Part shown: positions 6,285-15,427 of the stretch, piece by piece
How the letters are laid out: every line of letters starts with the position of its first letter
Numbering within the stretch: position 1 is the first letter of the stretch
From: an uncultured Lachnospiraceae bacterium
GTDB taxonomy: Bacteria; Bacillota; Clostridia; Lachnospirales; Lachnospiraceae
Reading direction: 5' to 3'
DNA length: 64,000 nucleotides
NCBI GenBank assembly: GCA_910585895.1
Contig: CAJUHY010000001.1
Location: forward strand, 1-64,000
Position numbers and translations under genes: made by a program
The notes under the pieces: generated by a model
Seen by the model: the letters and a program-made list of their open reading frames with translations, nothing else
Database searches by the model: none
What the model was told of the DNA's origin: nothing

Positions 6285-7154
6285 ATGGCAATTGACGTTT
6301 ACCCGGAAGGCTATTCCGGGGAATACAACCGCAAGACAACTGACTATGGGAATGGGCGGATAGAAATAACGGCGTACCATTACCCCCGGATAAGGCATAC
6401 CGGAGAAAGGCGGTTCCCATCCGCAAAAAAGAAAAATCCCGTGCTGTCCGACAAGGCACAGGAGGAACGGACGCGCAGTCAGCTATACGCCATCCGAAGG
6501 CGGATAAAAGGCTATGCGCTGGCAAACGACTTCAAATGGTTTGCCACCCTGACATTCAACCCCGAAAAAATAAACAGCCTTGATTATGATACGGCAAAGA
6601 CAGCCCTCTTGAAATGGTGTCGCCTGATGCGGGACAGATACAACAAATTTGACTACCTGCTGATACCGGAACTGCACAAGTCGGGGGCTGTCCATTTTCA
6701 CGGATTACTTGGGGACATACCTGCTGGGTTTGCGGAATCCGTAAACCCCAAAACAGGGAAGACGGTAATCAGGCATGGCAGGCAGGTATATAACCTGACG
6801 GACTGGGAATATGGGTTCAGCGACTGCGAAATGATAGAAAGCCCGGAAAGAGCCGCCACCTATATCACAAAATATATAACTGCCGCCCTTCTGACCGACA
6901 AGGAAATGTACAACAAGAAACGGTACTTCAACTCACAGGGCTTGGCAAAACCCGAAGTCGCTTTTGAGATGAGGGACAATGAGGAACTAAGCAGCTTTAC
7001 GCCGAACTTCGGCGTGATGGAGACAGGCAGTGACGGAGAGAACGTCCTTGATGTCGGCATCTACAAGCTGGTCGCGGACAGGGAGACCGGGGCATTATCC
7101 CAGACAGACACCGATTACCTGATAACCGCAAAAACCAGCCAAAAGCCCGGATGA
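6285..7154 (+). CDS. HUH-type rolling-circle Rep / relaxase
   Basis: The 289-residue product is an HUH endonuclease that would nick one strand of the element to start rolling-circle replication and probably transfer. ATG 6285 is preceded by GGAGGCAAGG; the upstream frame to 6018 crosses the hairpins and is not coding. Three motifs are in order: motif I FATLTFNP (86-93), the HUH motif as HFH in GAVHFHGLL (137-139), and motif III ATYITKY (191-197) with the candidate catalytic Tyr193 and Lys196. It resembles phage G2P/PHA00330-like initiators, a class also reported as relaxases of streptococcal mobilizable elements. It follows the FtsK-like gene as mobT follows tcpA in Tn916. Confidence 0.83.
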   Translation: MAIDVYPEGYSGEYNRKTTDYGNGRIEITAYHYPRIRHTGERRFPSAKKKNPVLSDKAQEERTRSQLYAIRRRIKGYALANDFKWFATLTFNPEKINSLDYDTAKTALLKWCRLMRDRYNKFDYLLIPELHKSGAVHFHGLLGDIPAGFAESVNPKTGKTVIRHGRQVYNLTDWEYGFSDCEMIESPERAATYITKYITAALLTDKEMYNKKRYFNSQGLAKPEVAFEMRDNEELSSFTPNFGVMETGSDGENVLDVGIYKLVADRETGALSQTDTDYLITAKTSQKPG

Positions 7155-7212
7155 CGCACGGAAAATCAGACCACAGCAGTTAAATCCCCATGGAAAGGAG
7201 GGTGTGATTCCC

Positions 7213-8511
7213 ATGAAGAAACTTGATATGTGTGAAATGCAGGTTCTGAACCATACCCTCCAAGTACAAATCAGCCATGCCAAAGACTTGCTCCGGGACA
7301 TGGAAAATGGTAAAATAGACTTGGCATATGTTCAGAAAATGATTGACATGAACAAAGCAGAAATTATAGAAACCCACAAACGGAAATTCAAATACTGGCA
7401 AGGCAGGAACGGCAACTGGAACAGCTACCTGCCAAAAGAAGGCACTGAGCCGCCGTATGGGAGGCTGGTAAGCAAGGTAAGCGAAGAAAGGCTAATGAAC
7501 GCCATCATTGATTACTATATCCGCGAAGACAAGACCGCCCTCGCCCCGACATTCAGGCAGGTATACCAGGAATGGAGGGCAATAAAGGACTTGGAACTCA
7601 GCGGCAATTCAATCTTACGGTACAATTCAGATTATGCAAGGTTCTTCCAGGATTCTGATTTTGAAAGGCTGCCGATGAATGAAATCAATGAGAACACCAT
7701 CCGGAAATTCATGTTGGAGACGATTCAGCGTTTAAGCCTATGCCGCGAATCCTGCAAGAAAATGTTCAGCTACATCCGGAACACCGTGAAACATGCCCGC
7801 ATTGAGAAAATAATAACGGACAACCCGGTTGAGTTCCTCGAACTAAAGCAGTTCAGCAAACACTGCAAGGAAAAGGCAAAACCCAACGAAGAACAGTTCT
7901 TCAATGACAATGAACTCCTGATGATTCAAAAAGGCTTGGAAGAACTGTACGGCGACAGGCCTATGTTCATCCCCCGCTACGGTGTTGAAATGGCTATGCT
8001 GACAGGCATGAGGGTTGGCGAAATCGCCGCATTGAAATGGGATGACATTCACGAAGGCTACATCCTGATACATAATTCCATAAAGCATAACCGCCTTAAG
8101 AATGAATTTTATGTTGATACGACAAAGACAAAGAAATCAAGGCAGTTCCCTATGTGCGATGAAATAAAAGACCTTCTCGAAAGAATCCGAAATGTCCAAA
8201 GGGAATATGGATGTGCCAGCGAATATGTCTTTACAGACGGCAAGGGTGGGTATATCAACGGTCAGCGAATCAGTGACTGCGCAAAAAGACTGACAAACCA
8301 CCTCGGAATACATGGCGGCGGAATTACCGCATTGAGGAAGACAATCAATTCCAACTTAAGGCAGAACGGCGTTCCGGTAACCATGGTGGCAAGCATGCTG
8401 GGGCATACTCCCGAAGTGAACGAGAAGTATTATACTTATGATACGTCAAACCTAGCAGAAAAACAAAAAATCATCAAAGACAGAAACGCTAAAGTTACCA
8501 CTCTGGCATGA
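7213..8511 (+). CDS. Tyrosine recombinase integrase of the element
   Basis: The 432-residue product integrates and excises the element. The SAM-like core-binding domain is at about 90-200. The catalytic domain has Arg267 (TGMRVGEIAALKW), a second Arg375 (ITALRKT), His398 (MLGHTPEV) and nucleophile Tyr406/407. The usual His three residues before the second Arg is Thr here, a departure from the common HxxR box. Start ATG 7213 has AGGAGG 11 bases upstream; GTG 7204 is possible but too close. The gene ends 74 bases from the 3' end of tRNA-Pro, as expected for a tRNA-targeting integrase. No separate excisionase is evident. Confidence 0.9.
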   Translation: MKKLDMCEMQVLNHTLQVQISHAKDLLRDMENGKIDLAYVQKMIDMNKAEIIETHKRKFKYWQGRNGNWNSYLPKEGTEPPYGRLVSKVSEERLMNAIIDYYIREDKTALAPTFRQVYQEWRAIKDLELSGNSILRYNSDYARFFQDSDFERLPMNEINENTIRKFMLETIQRLSLCRESCKKMFSYIRNTVKHARIEKIITDNPVEFLELKQFSKHCKEKAKPNEEQFFNDNELLMIQKGLEELYGDRPMFIPRYGVEMAMLTGMRVGEIAALKWDDIHEGYILIHNSIKHNRLKNEFYVDTTKTKKSRQFPMCDEIKDLLERIRNVQREYGCASEYVFTDGKGGYINGQRISDCAKRLTNHLGIHGGGITALRKTINSNLRQNGVPVTMVASMLGHTPEVNEKYYTYDTSNLAEKQKIIKDRNAKVTTLA

Positions 8512-8584
8512 AAACCTTAAGTAAACTTAAGTGATTTTTCCATCATTGATGATTCCCTGAAACCCTTGTAAAATATGCCTTTAA
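8512..8584. other. Right end of the element next to tRNA-Pro
   Basis: CTTAAG-TAAA-CTTAAG (8515-8530) forms a palindromic pair just after the integrase gene. The core attachment site should include the tRNA 3' end at about 8585-8610. I found no second copy of the tRNA 3' end to the left, so the other junction is outside this window. Confidence 0.45.
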
Positions 8585-8658
8585 TCGATGCGACAGGATT
8601 TGAACCTGCGACCTCTGCGTCCCGAACGCAGCGCTCTACCAAGCTGAGCCACGCATCG
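8585..8658 (-). tRNA. tRNA-Pro (anticodon CGG)
   Basis: The 74-nt cloverleaf has acceptor arm CGATGCG pairing with CGCATCG, a D-arm with AGCTTGGTAGA, anticodon stem CTGCG/CGCAG with loop TTCGGGA (anticodon CGG), and T-arm GCAGGTTCAAATCCTGT. No CCA is encoded. Its 3' end faces the integrase gene, so it is the likely integration target and was restored by the element. Confidence 0.95.
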
Positions 8659-8702
8659 ACATCACTATGGCATAATAACATATATTTTTCGACTTGTCAA
8701 GA

Positions 8703-10040
8703 TTATTCTTTCTCTTCCATGACACTCATATAAGCAGGACGGATAATCTTGCTCGTGCCTATCAGTTCTTCCATGCGGTGTGCACTCCACCCCACAATGC
8801 GGGCAATTGCAAAAATCGCTGTATACAACTCCATGGGAATGCCCATCATCTCATATACAAAACCGCTGTAGAAATCCACATTCGGGCTCACACCCTTGAA
8901 AATTTTGCGCTCTCCGGCAATCAGCTTGGGAGCCAGCTTCTCAATCGTGTTATATAATAACATATCATCTTCACGTTCTTTGGCAACGGCAAGCCGTTCT
9001 ACATAACTCTTAAAGACACGCTCCCTGGGGTCAGAAAGAGAGTAAACAGCATGACCCATACCATAAATCAGCCCCTTATGGTCAAAAGCCTCGCCTGCCA
9101 GAATTTTAGCAAGATATGCTTCAATCTCTTCCTCATCATGTACATCCTTGATATGCTCGCGGATATTTGCCATCATCTCCATGACCTTCACGTTTGCTCC
9201 GCCATGTTTCGGTCCCTTCAAAGAAGACATAGCCGCAGCAATTGTAGAATAAGTATCTGAACCTGAGGATGTGACCACCCTGGTCGTAAAGGTAGAATTG
9301 TTTCCTCCTCCATGTTCCATATGCAGAATCAAGGCTACATCCAGTACCTTGGCCTCCAGGCGGCTGTAATGTTTATTGGGCCGCAGCATCATCAGAAGGT
9401 TCTCAGCAGCTGACAGTTCCGGTTCCGGTCTGTGTATATACATGCTGTCGTCATTCTCATAGTGGTTATAAGCATGGTAACCGTACACTGCAAGCATTGG
9501 GAATATGCTGATTAGCTCCAGGCACTGGCGAAGGCTGTTTGTAACAATTTCCGGTGAATTCAGCTGGTTATCGTAGGACCCAAGCGTAAGTATACTCCTC
9601 GTCATAGAATTCATAATATCTTTTGTAGGCGCTTTCATAATTACGTCCCTGGTAAAATTAGTCGGAAGCGTCCGGCTCTGCGCCATAATTTTACAGAACT
9701 TCTTTAACTCTTCTTCATTTGGCATCTCACCAAACAGCAAGAGGTAGGCAATCTTCTCAAATCCAAAACCATTATCGCCAATGCAGCTCACCAGATTCTG
9801 CACATTATACCCACGATACCAAAGCTGTCCATCGCAGGGCGTCTGCACCCCATCCACATTCTTAAAGGATACAATCTTAGAAATATTGGTCAGTCCCGTA
9901 AGGACACCCTTTCCATTCATATCACGTAAACCGCGGTTTACCCCATATTCATCAAACAATTTATCTGAAATATTGTCATTCTTCCTGCAAATTGCTTCCT
10001 GCTCTATGGCATAGTTCATCAATTCGTCTTCATTTCTCAT
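8703..10040 (-). CDS. gltA: Citrate synthase
   Basis: This 445-residue enzyme condenses acetyl-CoA and oxaloacetate to citrate, feeding 2-oxoglutarate and glutamate synthesis in anaerobes with a partial TCA cycle. Family motifs are clear: GPKHGGANVKVMEMM, GMGHAVYSLSDPRERVFK with the catalytic His, NVDFYSGFVYEMMGIP with the catalytic Asp, and GWSAHRMEEL near the C-terminus. The extended N-terminus places it with the long clostridial citrate synthases. It lies 24 bases after a MarR-family gene on the same strand, so the pair is probably one transcript and may be controlled by that regulator. Confidence 0.93.
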   Translation of the reverse strand: MRNEDELMNYAIEQEAICRKNDNISDKLFDEYGVNRGLRDMNGKGVLTGLTNISKIVSFKNVDGVQTPCDGQLWYRGYNVQNLVSCIGDNGFGFEKIAYLLLFGEMPNEEELKKFCKIMAQSRTLPTNFTRDVIMKAPTKDIMNSMTRSILTLGSYDNQLNSPEIVTNSLRQCLELISIFPMLAVYGYHAYNHYENDDSMYIHRPEPELSAAENLLMMLRPNKHYSRLEAKVLDVALILHMEHGGGNNSTFTTRVVTSSGSDTYSTIAAAMSSLKGPKHGGANVKVMEMMANIREHIKDVHDEEEIEAYLAKILAGEAFDHKGLIYGMGHAVYSLSDPRERVFKSYVERLAVAKEREDDMLLYNTIEKLAPKLIAGERKIFKGVSPNVDFYSGFVYEMMGIPMELYTAIFAIARIVGWSAHRMEELIGTSKIIRPAYMSVMEEKE

Positions 10041-10064
10041 ATATTACCTCCTATCCATCATGTC

Positions 10065-10517
10065 TCAAACTTTATGTTCGAGCGCTTCCCTAATATTATC
10101 ATTCACTTTCCTGGACACGCTGAGCAGAACTTCCCGCTCCTCCTGCGTGACCCCTTTGAGAATAATATTATACATCTGTTTGCGAAGTACTGTAATCTCT
10201 TCCACAACCTTCATCGCCTTATCTGTAAGCATAATATGCATACATCTTCTGTCTGACTGGTCCCGAACCGCATAAATAAGCTGCTGCTCCTCCATTCTGC
10301 CAATCGATTGGGAAATATGCCCTTTATTAAACAAATTGAGGTCGCCGATGTCCTTTGAAGTATTATGCTCTCCCGACTTATAGAGAAAATATAGTATGTC
10401 AATATCAACTTTTCTCAGATTGTATTCCCTGCGCAAATCCTCAATTCTCCGGTTATACAGTTTCTGGAATTGCGTGCCCTGCAAAAGACCTTCCAACATC
10501 CAGTCCATGGCTTCCAC
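10065..10517 (-). CDS. MarR-family transcriptional regulator
   Basis: The 150-residue winged-helix repressor has its DNA-binding core at about residues 35-110 (YNLRKVDIDILYFLYKSGEH, then KGHISQSIGRMEEQQLIY, then a DRR-type wing QSDRRCMHIML). The C-terminal helix supports dimerisation. It is the first gene of the marR-gltA pair and is divergent from the HD-GYP gene. MarR proteins usually autoregulate by binding palindromes near their own promoter. The effector is unknown. Confidence 0.88.
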   Translation of the reverse strand: MEAMDWMLEGLLQGTQFQKLYNRRIEDLRREYNLRKVDIDILYFLYKSGEHNTSKDIGDLNLFNKGHISQSIGRMEEQQLIYAVRDQSDRRCMHIMLTDKAMKVVEEITVLRKQMYNIILKGVTQEEREVLLSVSRKVNDNIREALEHKV

Positions 10518-10634
10518 CTCATAGTTTAATTTTAAACCAATATACCACTTCTTCCCACAAAAGTCAACAACCTTGCTTTCTTGATTTAATACAGTAGCTT
10601 GAAAAATTTGGTTGATTTTATAGTAATTTCTTTA

Positions 10635-10663
10635 TTGACAAATGACTACATTATTTTTATACT
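10635..10663 (+). promoter_or_regulatory. Promoter of the HD-GYP gene
   Basis: TTGACA (10635-10640) and TATACT (10658-10663) are 17 bases apart. This gives a leader of about 120 nt before ATG 10790. I see no c-di-GMP riboswitch signature in that AT-rich leader. Confidence 0.65.
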
Positions 10664-10789
10664 GAATATGGCGATACTTTTTTACTTTTCACTATCATAA
10701 TATTTAGTAACTTATATTTTATCGCTTGGCTTATAACGCAGTATACAGTATAAGTTATTAAAATTTATATCAGCACAGGGAGAACTGAC

Positions 10790-12031
10790 ATGAAAAATTT
10801 ACCCATCAAAGAATTAGAGCCAGGAATGGTAATTGCAGATTCAGTATTTACCAGCCGCGGACAGTTAGTTATGGAAGAGGATACTGTACTCACTGCTGAA
10901 TTGATTTCTCGTTTATCTTTTTATAGCATATATAACGCTCCCATCAAGGATAACGGAGAGACAGCAACGGAACCGCTTTCTGAGGAAAGCAGCGTTACAC
11001 AATCTGTAAATACACCTGAGGGAATCTCTGCACCGCAGGCAGAGAATACGCCAGACCAAACTCCTGTACAGCAATCAGCGCGTAACCCCGAAGATGCTGC
11101 TTTACAGGGAGCCGAATCAAATTCTCAGACCTCCGTTCTCACCTCCAACGTATTCTACTCACAAAAAGTTAAGTCACAGCCGGAGTTTTTAGAATTCCAG
11201 ATTACATACAATAAGGAAGTAAACTCTATCAAGGAAATTTTTGATGCTGTGATTAAGAATCCCTCAGCGCCTGTTGATTTTCACCAAATTTTGCATGATT
11301 TTTCCGAACTGATTGCCTCATGCAGGACTACAGTGGCATTGTTTGACAAACTGCACAATATGCGCCAGGATGATGACAGCGTATATGCGCATTGCCTGAA
11401 TGTTGCCCTGATTTCCCGGATGATAGGAAAATGGCTGAAATTGGATGATAGTGAACGCGATGTTTTAACGTTATGCGGATTGTTCCACGATATCGGTAAA
11501 ATTTCTATACCTGACGAGATACTGAATAAACCTGACAAATATACAGACGAGGAATTTGCACTGATACAGCAGCATCCGCTGTTCAGTTACAAACTCCTGA
11601 AATATCAGCCCATCGACGAGCGCATTAAGAAAGCCGCCCTGCAGCACCATGAGCGTTGTGATGGTTCCGGCTATCCTCAGAAAATTGAGGGCGATGCTCT
11701 TGACGACTTTGCGGCTATCGTTGCCATCGCAGACGTTTACGACGCCACCACTGCCGCACGTTCTTATCGGCCGCCGCTGTGCCCTTTCCAGGCAATCAGC
11801 ATGTTCGAGAAGGATGGACTGCAGAAATATCATCCCAAATATATCCTGACATTCCTCAACCGGATTGCCACCACTTACCAACATAACCGGATTCTTCTCA
11901 ACAACGGACGCAGCGCTAACATCGTTATGATTAACTCCCAACATCTGACCAGACCGATGATACAGATGGACGACGGCTCCGTGATTGACATGTTGGATAA
12001 TCCTGAGATGGAAATCATAAAAATTATTTAA
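10790..12031 (+). CDS. HD-GYP domain cyclic-di-GMP phosphodiesterase
   Basis: The 413-residue product probably hydrolyses cyclic di-GMP. Residues 1-45 form a small N-terminal domain often seen before HD-GYP. Residues about 70-125 are a low-complexity linker rich in Pro, Gln, Glu and Ser. The catalytic domain has the HD pair at 233-234 (GLFHDIGKISIPDEIL) and the signature HHERCDGSGYP (286-296). The C-terminal ~70 residues form a further small domain (NGRSANIVMINSQHLTRPMI). There is no membrane segment, so it is cytoplasmic. It has its own promoter and ends at a large bidirectional palindrome. Confidence 0.92.
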   Translation: MKNLPIKELEPGMVIADSVFTSRGQLVMEEDTVLTAELISRLSFYSIYNAPIKDNGETATEPLSEESSVTQSVNTPEGISAPQAENTPDQTPVQQSARNPEDAALQGAESNSQTSVLTSNVFYSQKVKSQPEFLEFQITYNKEVNSIKEIFDAVIKNPSAPVDFHQILHDFSELIASCRTTVALFDKLHNMRQDDDSVYAHCLNVALISRMIGKWLKLDDSERDVLTLCGLFHDIGKISIPDEILNKPDKYTDEEFALIQQHPLFSYKLLKYQPIDERIKKAALQHHERCDGSGYPQKIEGDALDDFAAIVAIADVYDATTAARSYRPPLCPFQAISMFEKDGLQKYHPKYILTFLNRIATTYQHNRILLNNGRSANIVMINSQHLTRPMIQMDDGSVIDMLDNPEMEIIKII

Positions 12032-12038
12032 CATATAG

Positions 12039-12109
12039 TTCAGAACGTTAGGAAGAGCCAGATGTTATCAAATTATTTGATAACATCTGGCTCTTCCTAA
12101 CGTTCTGAA
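12039..12109. terminator. 71-nt near-perfect palindrome between convergent genes
   Basis: Two 35-base arms (12039-12073 and 12075-12109) are perfect reverse complements around a single T at 12074. The structure separates the convergent HD-GYP and beta-glucuronidase genes and could end transcription from both sides, though neither side has a strong T-tract. Perfect pairing over 35 bp is unusual for a terminator and suggests a palindromic repeat of mobile origin. Confidence 0.7.
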
Positions 12110-12114
12110 TAATT

Positions 12115-13941
12115 CTACTTCTTATACTCAAAATCCGGTATCTTCTGCCAACGGTCCCTGAAATAATGTGCCACAAGCTTAGGTTTACGGTCTCTGGTAA
12201 AAATACCTTTCTTATTTCCCTGAACACGCAGCAGGCTTTGGCTGGTGGCAAAATCCGCAAAATTCCAAACCTGTTCCCCAGCTACGATATTGTAATCATC
12301 GAATACGCCATTATTCATTTTATAGTACTCTACCTGGTATTCCTCTGTATACATGACTGGTGTCGTATCATGAAATCCCATCACGGTATCCGCTCCATAT
12401 TCTGTAAATATTACCGGTTTGCCAATTTTTTTCCAGAAATCAAGTTCCTTGCGCAGTGCCGCTTGCGGTCCCTTGAGGTCTGGTCCTCCAAAATACCAGC
12501 CATAGTAGCGGTTCAGGCAGATGACATCACTGAGTTTCGCCGAGCAATCCTTCTGCGGCTCTGCCATCTGCACACTTACCAGCGTACAGGGACGTTTCTG
12601 CGGGTCTGACTCCCTTGCCAGGTCATACAACGGCTTAAAATATTCATACGCTCCCTCCGCCGCAGAATCCGGCTCATTGGCAATGCTCCACATCACCACG
12701 CAGGCATAATTTTTATCGCGCGAAATCAAATCCCGCACTACCTCCTTATGGTGGTCCAGCGTTTTCACGCCATGCTCCGGATCAAAGGTCCCTACCTTCT
12801 GGCCGCCGAAATTTGCGCCTCCTCCGAACTGTAGGTTCACGCCCACGGCAGTAGTCTCATCAATAACTACTATCCCTTCCCTGTCGCAAAGACGCATCAT
12901 TTCCTCACTGTAGGGATAATGGCTCGTGCGGAAACTGTTCGCCCCTTGCCATTTAAGAAGGGAGATATCCTTGGTATTCATCGGCAGATGAATTCCTCTG
13001 CCATTGGGAAATGTATCCTCATGTTTTCCGTACCCTTTGAAATAAAAAGGTCTCTCGTTGATAAGGAATCTCTCTCCATCTACCCGCACAGTGCGCACCC
13101 CATAGGGCAGCGTATACTCATCCTGCCCAAACGTCACCTTTATCTGATACAGATACGCCTGTAAGGGCTGCCAGAGATGGACATGCTCAATGTGAAGCAT
13201 CCCTGTTTTCTTGCCAGACTCCGCCACTTTATTTCCTTCCTCGTCAAATACCTCTACCTTGCACTCACAGCAGCTTGCTTCACCTTCGCCGCCTTCTGTC
13301 TCAATTTGGTAGGAAATGTCTGCACTCTCACCGTTTACCTGAGATGTCAAAGCAATATCATGGATATATTTGTTGGGTGTGGTGTAAATCCTTACTGGAC
13401 GCGTAATTCCACAATAATTAAAGAAATCGAAATTGGGGTGGTTCTGGGGTTTGGAATCCTGGCTCTCGCCCATGCCGCCCATAAGACCGCCCAGCATATC
13501 GCCTTTGCCGCCCACTGGAAGCGTGGTGTAATCAATTACATTGTCCACGGCAATCGTCAGCAAATGCTCTCCCTCAGTCATTAAATCTGCAATCTCCATC
13601 TCAAAAGGCAGAAATCCTCCTTTATGCTCACAGAGCAATTTTCCATCCAGATAGACCTTTGCATGGTGGGTTACCGCATCACAGCGCAGAACGACGCGTT
13701 CCTCTGTTACTGCCTTAGGCAGTGAAATTTTTCGCTGATAAAATACCCAGCCGTAATGGTCCCTGAAATCAATTCCCTCTTTCAAATCGTTATAGGAAGC
13801 TGGAACCGGCATGGTCATAGCATCTTTTAATGGTTTTTCCTGCCATTTTTCCTCAAAGCCTTTTCCATTGTCCAACTTAAAGTCCCATACTCCGCTTAAA
13901 TCGCAGACAAAGCGGGATGGCGTCAGAATCGGATATAACAT
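12115..13941 (-). CDS. uidA: Beta-glucuronidase (GH2)
   Basis: The 608-residue product would release glucuronic acid from host or drug glucuronides in the gut. It has the three GH2 folds: jelly-roll N-terminus (CDLSGVWDFKLDNGKGF, HHAKVYLDGKLL), an Ig-like middle and a TIM barrel. The acid/base is Glu423 (SIANEPDS) and the nucleophile Glu514 (FTEYGADTVMGFH). The C-terminal NKKGIFTRDRKPK contains the Asn-x-Lys pair that binds the glucuronate carboxylate. The stretch VGVNLQFGGGANFGG lies where E. coli GUS has its loop 1, so a loop-1 type enzyme is likely. No signal peptide is visible, so it is cytoplasmic. AGGAGG precedes the ATG. Confidence 0.93.
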   Translation of the reverse strand: MLYPILTPSRFVCDLSGVWDFKLDNGKGFEEKWQEKPLKDAMTMPVPASYNDLKEGIDFRDHYGWVFYQRKISLPKAVTEERVVLRCDAVTHHAKVYLDGKLLCEHKGGFLPFEMEIADLMTEGEHLLTIAVDNVIDYTTLPVGGKGDMLGGLMGGMGESQDSKPQNHPNFDFFNYCGITRPVRIYTTPNKYIHDIALTSQVNGESADISYQIETEGGEGEASCCECKVEVFDEEGNKVAESGKKTGMLHIEHVHLWQPLQAYLYQIKVTFGQDEYTLPYGVRTVRVDGERFLINERPFYFKGYGKHEDTFPNGRGIHLPMNTKDISLLKWQGANSFRTSHYPYSEEMMRLCDREGIVVIDETTAVGVNLQFGGGANFGGQKVGTFDPEHGVKTLDHHKEVVRDLISRDKNYACVVMWSIANEPDSAAEGAYEYFKPLYDLARESDPQKRPCTLVSVQMAEPQKDCSAKLSDVICLNRYYGWYFGGPDLKGPQAALRKELDFWKKIGKPVIFTEYGADTVMGFHDTTPVMYTEEYQVEYYKMNNGVFDDYNIVAGEQVWNFADFATSQSLLRVQGNKKGIFTRDRKPKLVAHYFRDRWQKIPDFEYKK

Positions 13942-14134
13942 GTTTGGTCCTCCTTCACATACAACATGTGCATTTTCTTTTTACCATCCCCATAAACATG
14001 AATTATTATACAAAAAAGGATCTACATAAAAAACACACCAACTACTGATATTTCCATAGCTGGTATGTTCCTTTCAATTTCATTATTTACAATTTCTCTC
14101 GCACATGCCCATATGTTATCTTTGCCGGCACTTC

Positions 14135-15427
14135 CTACACGGCAATGAACTGGAACTTCTGAATCTCCTTCTCAGAATTCACTTTCTGTATCTGCGCCCC
14201 CAATCCCTCCAGCTTCTTATCAAAATTCTCATAACCTCTCTGGATGTAATGGATATCATCGACAATGGTAACACCGTCCGCAGAAAGACCTGCAATCACA
14301 AGCGCTGCGCCTGCACGTAAATCCGGTGCGCTGACCCTTGCTCCGGTATAACCTTTTACACCGCTGATGATGGCAATATTGCTCTCCACTTTGACGTCCC
14401 CACCCATACGGGTCAGTTCATCTACATATTTAAAACGATTCTCAAAAATGCTCTCTGTTACCGTACTGGTTCCCTGGGCTACCCCCAAAACAACCGTCAT
14501 CTGCGGCTGCATATCCGTTGGAAATCCCGGGTACGGCAAAGTTGTTACTTTGGTATGGTGCAGCGGTTTGGATGCTACCACACGAACCGCATCGTCAAAC
14601 TCTTCCACTTCACAGCCCACTTCTAATAATTTGGCCGTTGTAGCCTCCAAATGCTTGGGGATTACATTTTTCACGGTGACGTCGCCTTTGGTTGCCGCCG
14701 CCGCAAACATAAAGGTGCCTGCCTCAATCTGGTCTGGAATTACAGAATATTCTGTGCGGTGAAGCTTCTCCACTCCTACAATACGGATAACGTCTGTCCC
14801 GGCGCCGCGTATATTCGCTCCCATGCTGTTGAGAAAATTCGCCACATCCACGACATGGGGCTCCTTGGCTGCATTCTCAATGATAGTCTTACCCTCCGCT
14901 AAGGTTGCCGCCATCATAATATTAATAGTAGCGCCCACAGATACCTTATCCAGATAAATATGTCCTCCGACAAGTCTCTCTGCTTTCGCAGCCACGGCTC
15001 CATTGCGGATTTCCACATGAGCTCCCAATGCACGGAACCCCTTAATGTGTAAATCCATGGGGCGGCTTCCTATGTTGCAGCCCCCAGGCAAGGTCACCTC
15101 CGCTCGCTTATACTTTCCGAGAAGGGAACCTAACAGGTAATAAGACGCCCTGATTTTCTTCATGGAATCATAATCTACCGGAATATCTTTGACAAACGAA
15201 CCGTTTATCTTCACGGTGTGTGCATCTATCCTGTCTATTTTTGCCCCAATATCGGTCATGGCCTGAAGTAAAGCATTGATATCCCGTACATCAGGTAAGT
15301 TATCTATCGTTACGGTCTCATCCGTCATTATCGCTGCCGCCAGGATTGCCAGCGCTGCATTCTTTGCTCCGCTGATATCCACTTCTCCGACGAGCGGATT
15401 GCCGCCTTTAATCACATACTGTTCCAT
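14135..15427 (-). CDS. murA: UDP-N-acetylglucosamine 1-carboxyvinyltransferase
   Basis: This enzyme transfers enolpyruvate from PEP to UDP-GlcNAc, the first committed step of peptidoglycan synthesis. At 430 residues it is full length. The active-site loop is PGGCNIGSRPMDLHIKG with catalytic Cys117, which makes it fosfomycin-sensitive in principle. The N-terminal SGAKNAAL motif binds substrate. Clostridia often have two paralogues (MurAA/MurAB); the sequence does not say which this is. It has its own GAGGTGC ribosome binding site and appears monocistronic. Confidence 0.95.
   Translation of the reverse strand: MEQYVIKGGNPLVGEVDISGAKNAALAILAAAIMTDETVTIDNLPDVRDINALLQAMTDIGAKIDRIDAHTVKINGSFVKDIPVDYDSMKKIRASYYLLGSLLGKYKRAEVTLPGGCNIGSRPMDLHIKGFRALGAHVEIRNGAVAAKAERLVGGHIYLDKVSVGATINIMMAATLAEGKTIIENAAKEPHVVDVANFLNSMGANIRGAGTDVIRIVGVEKLHRTEYSVIPDQIEAGTFMFAAAATKGDVTVKNVIPKHLEATTAKLLEVGCEVEEFDDAVRVVASKPLHHTKVTTLPYPGFPTDMQPQMTVVLGVAQGTSTVTESIFENRFKYVDELTRMGGDVKVESNIAIISGVKGYTGARVSAPDLRAGAALVIAGLSADGVTIVDDIHYIQRGYENFDKKLEGLGAQIQKVNSEKEIQKFQFIAV

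Noticed and set aside
3206..8511. Filamentous-phage (inovirus) prophage
   Set aside because: The HUH Rep and ATPase could fit, but the ATPase is FtsK/TcpA-like with N-terminal helices, and no coat or adsorption proteins are seen.
10664..10789. Cyclic-di-GMP riboswitch before the HD-GYP gene
   Set aside because: The leader is AT-rich and I could not find the conserved GEMM core.
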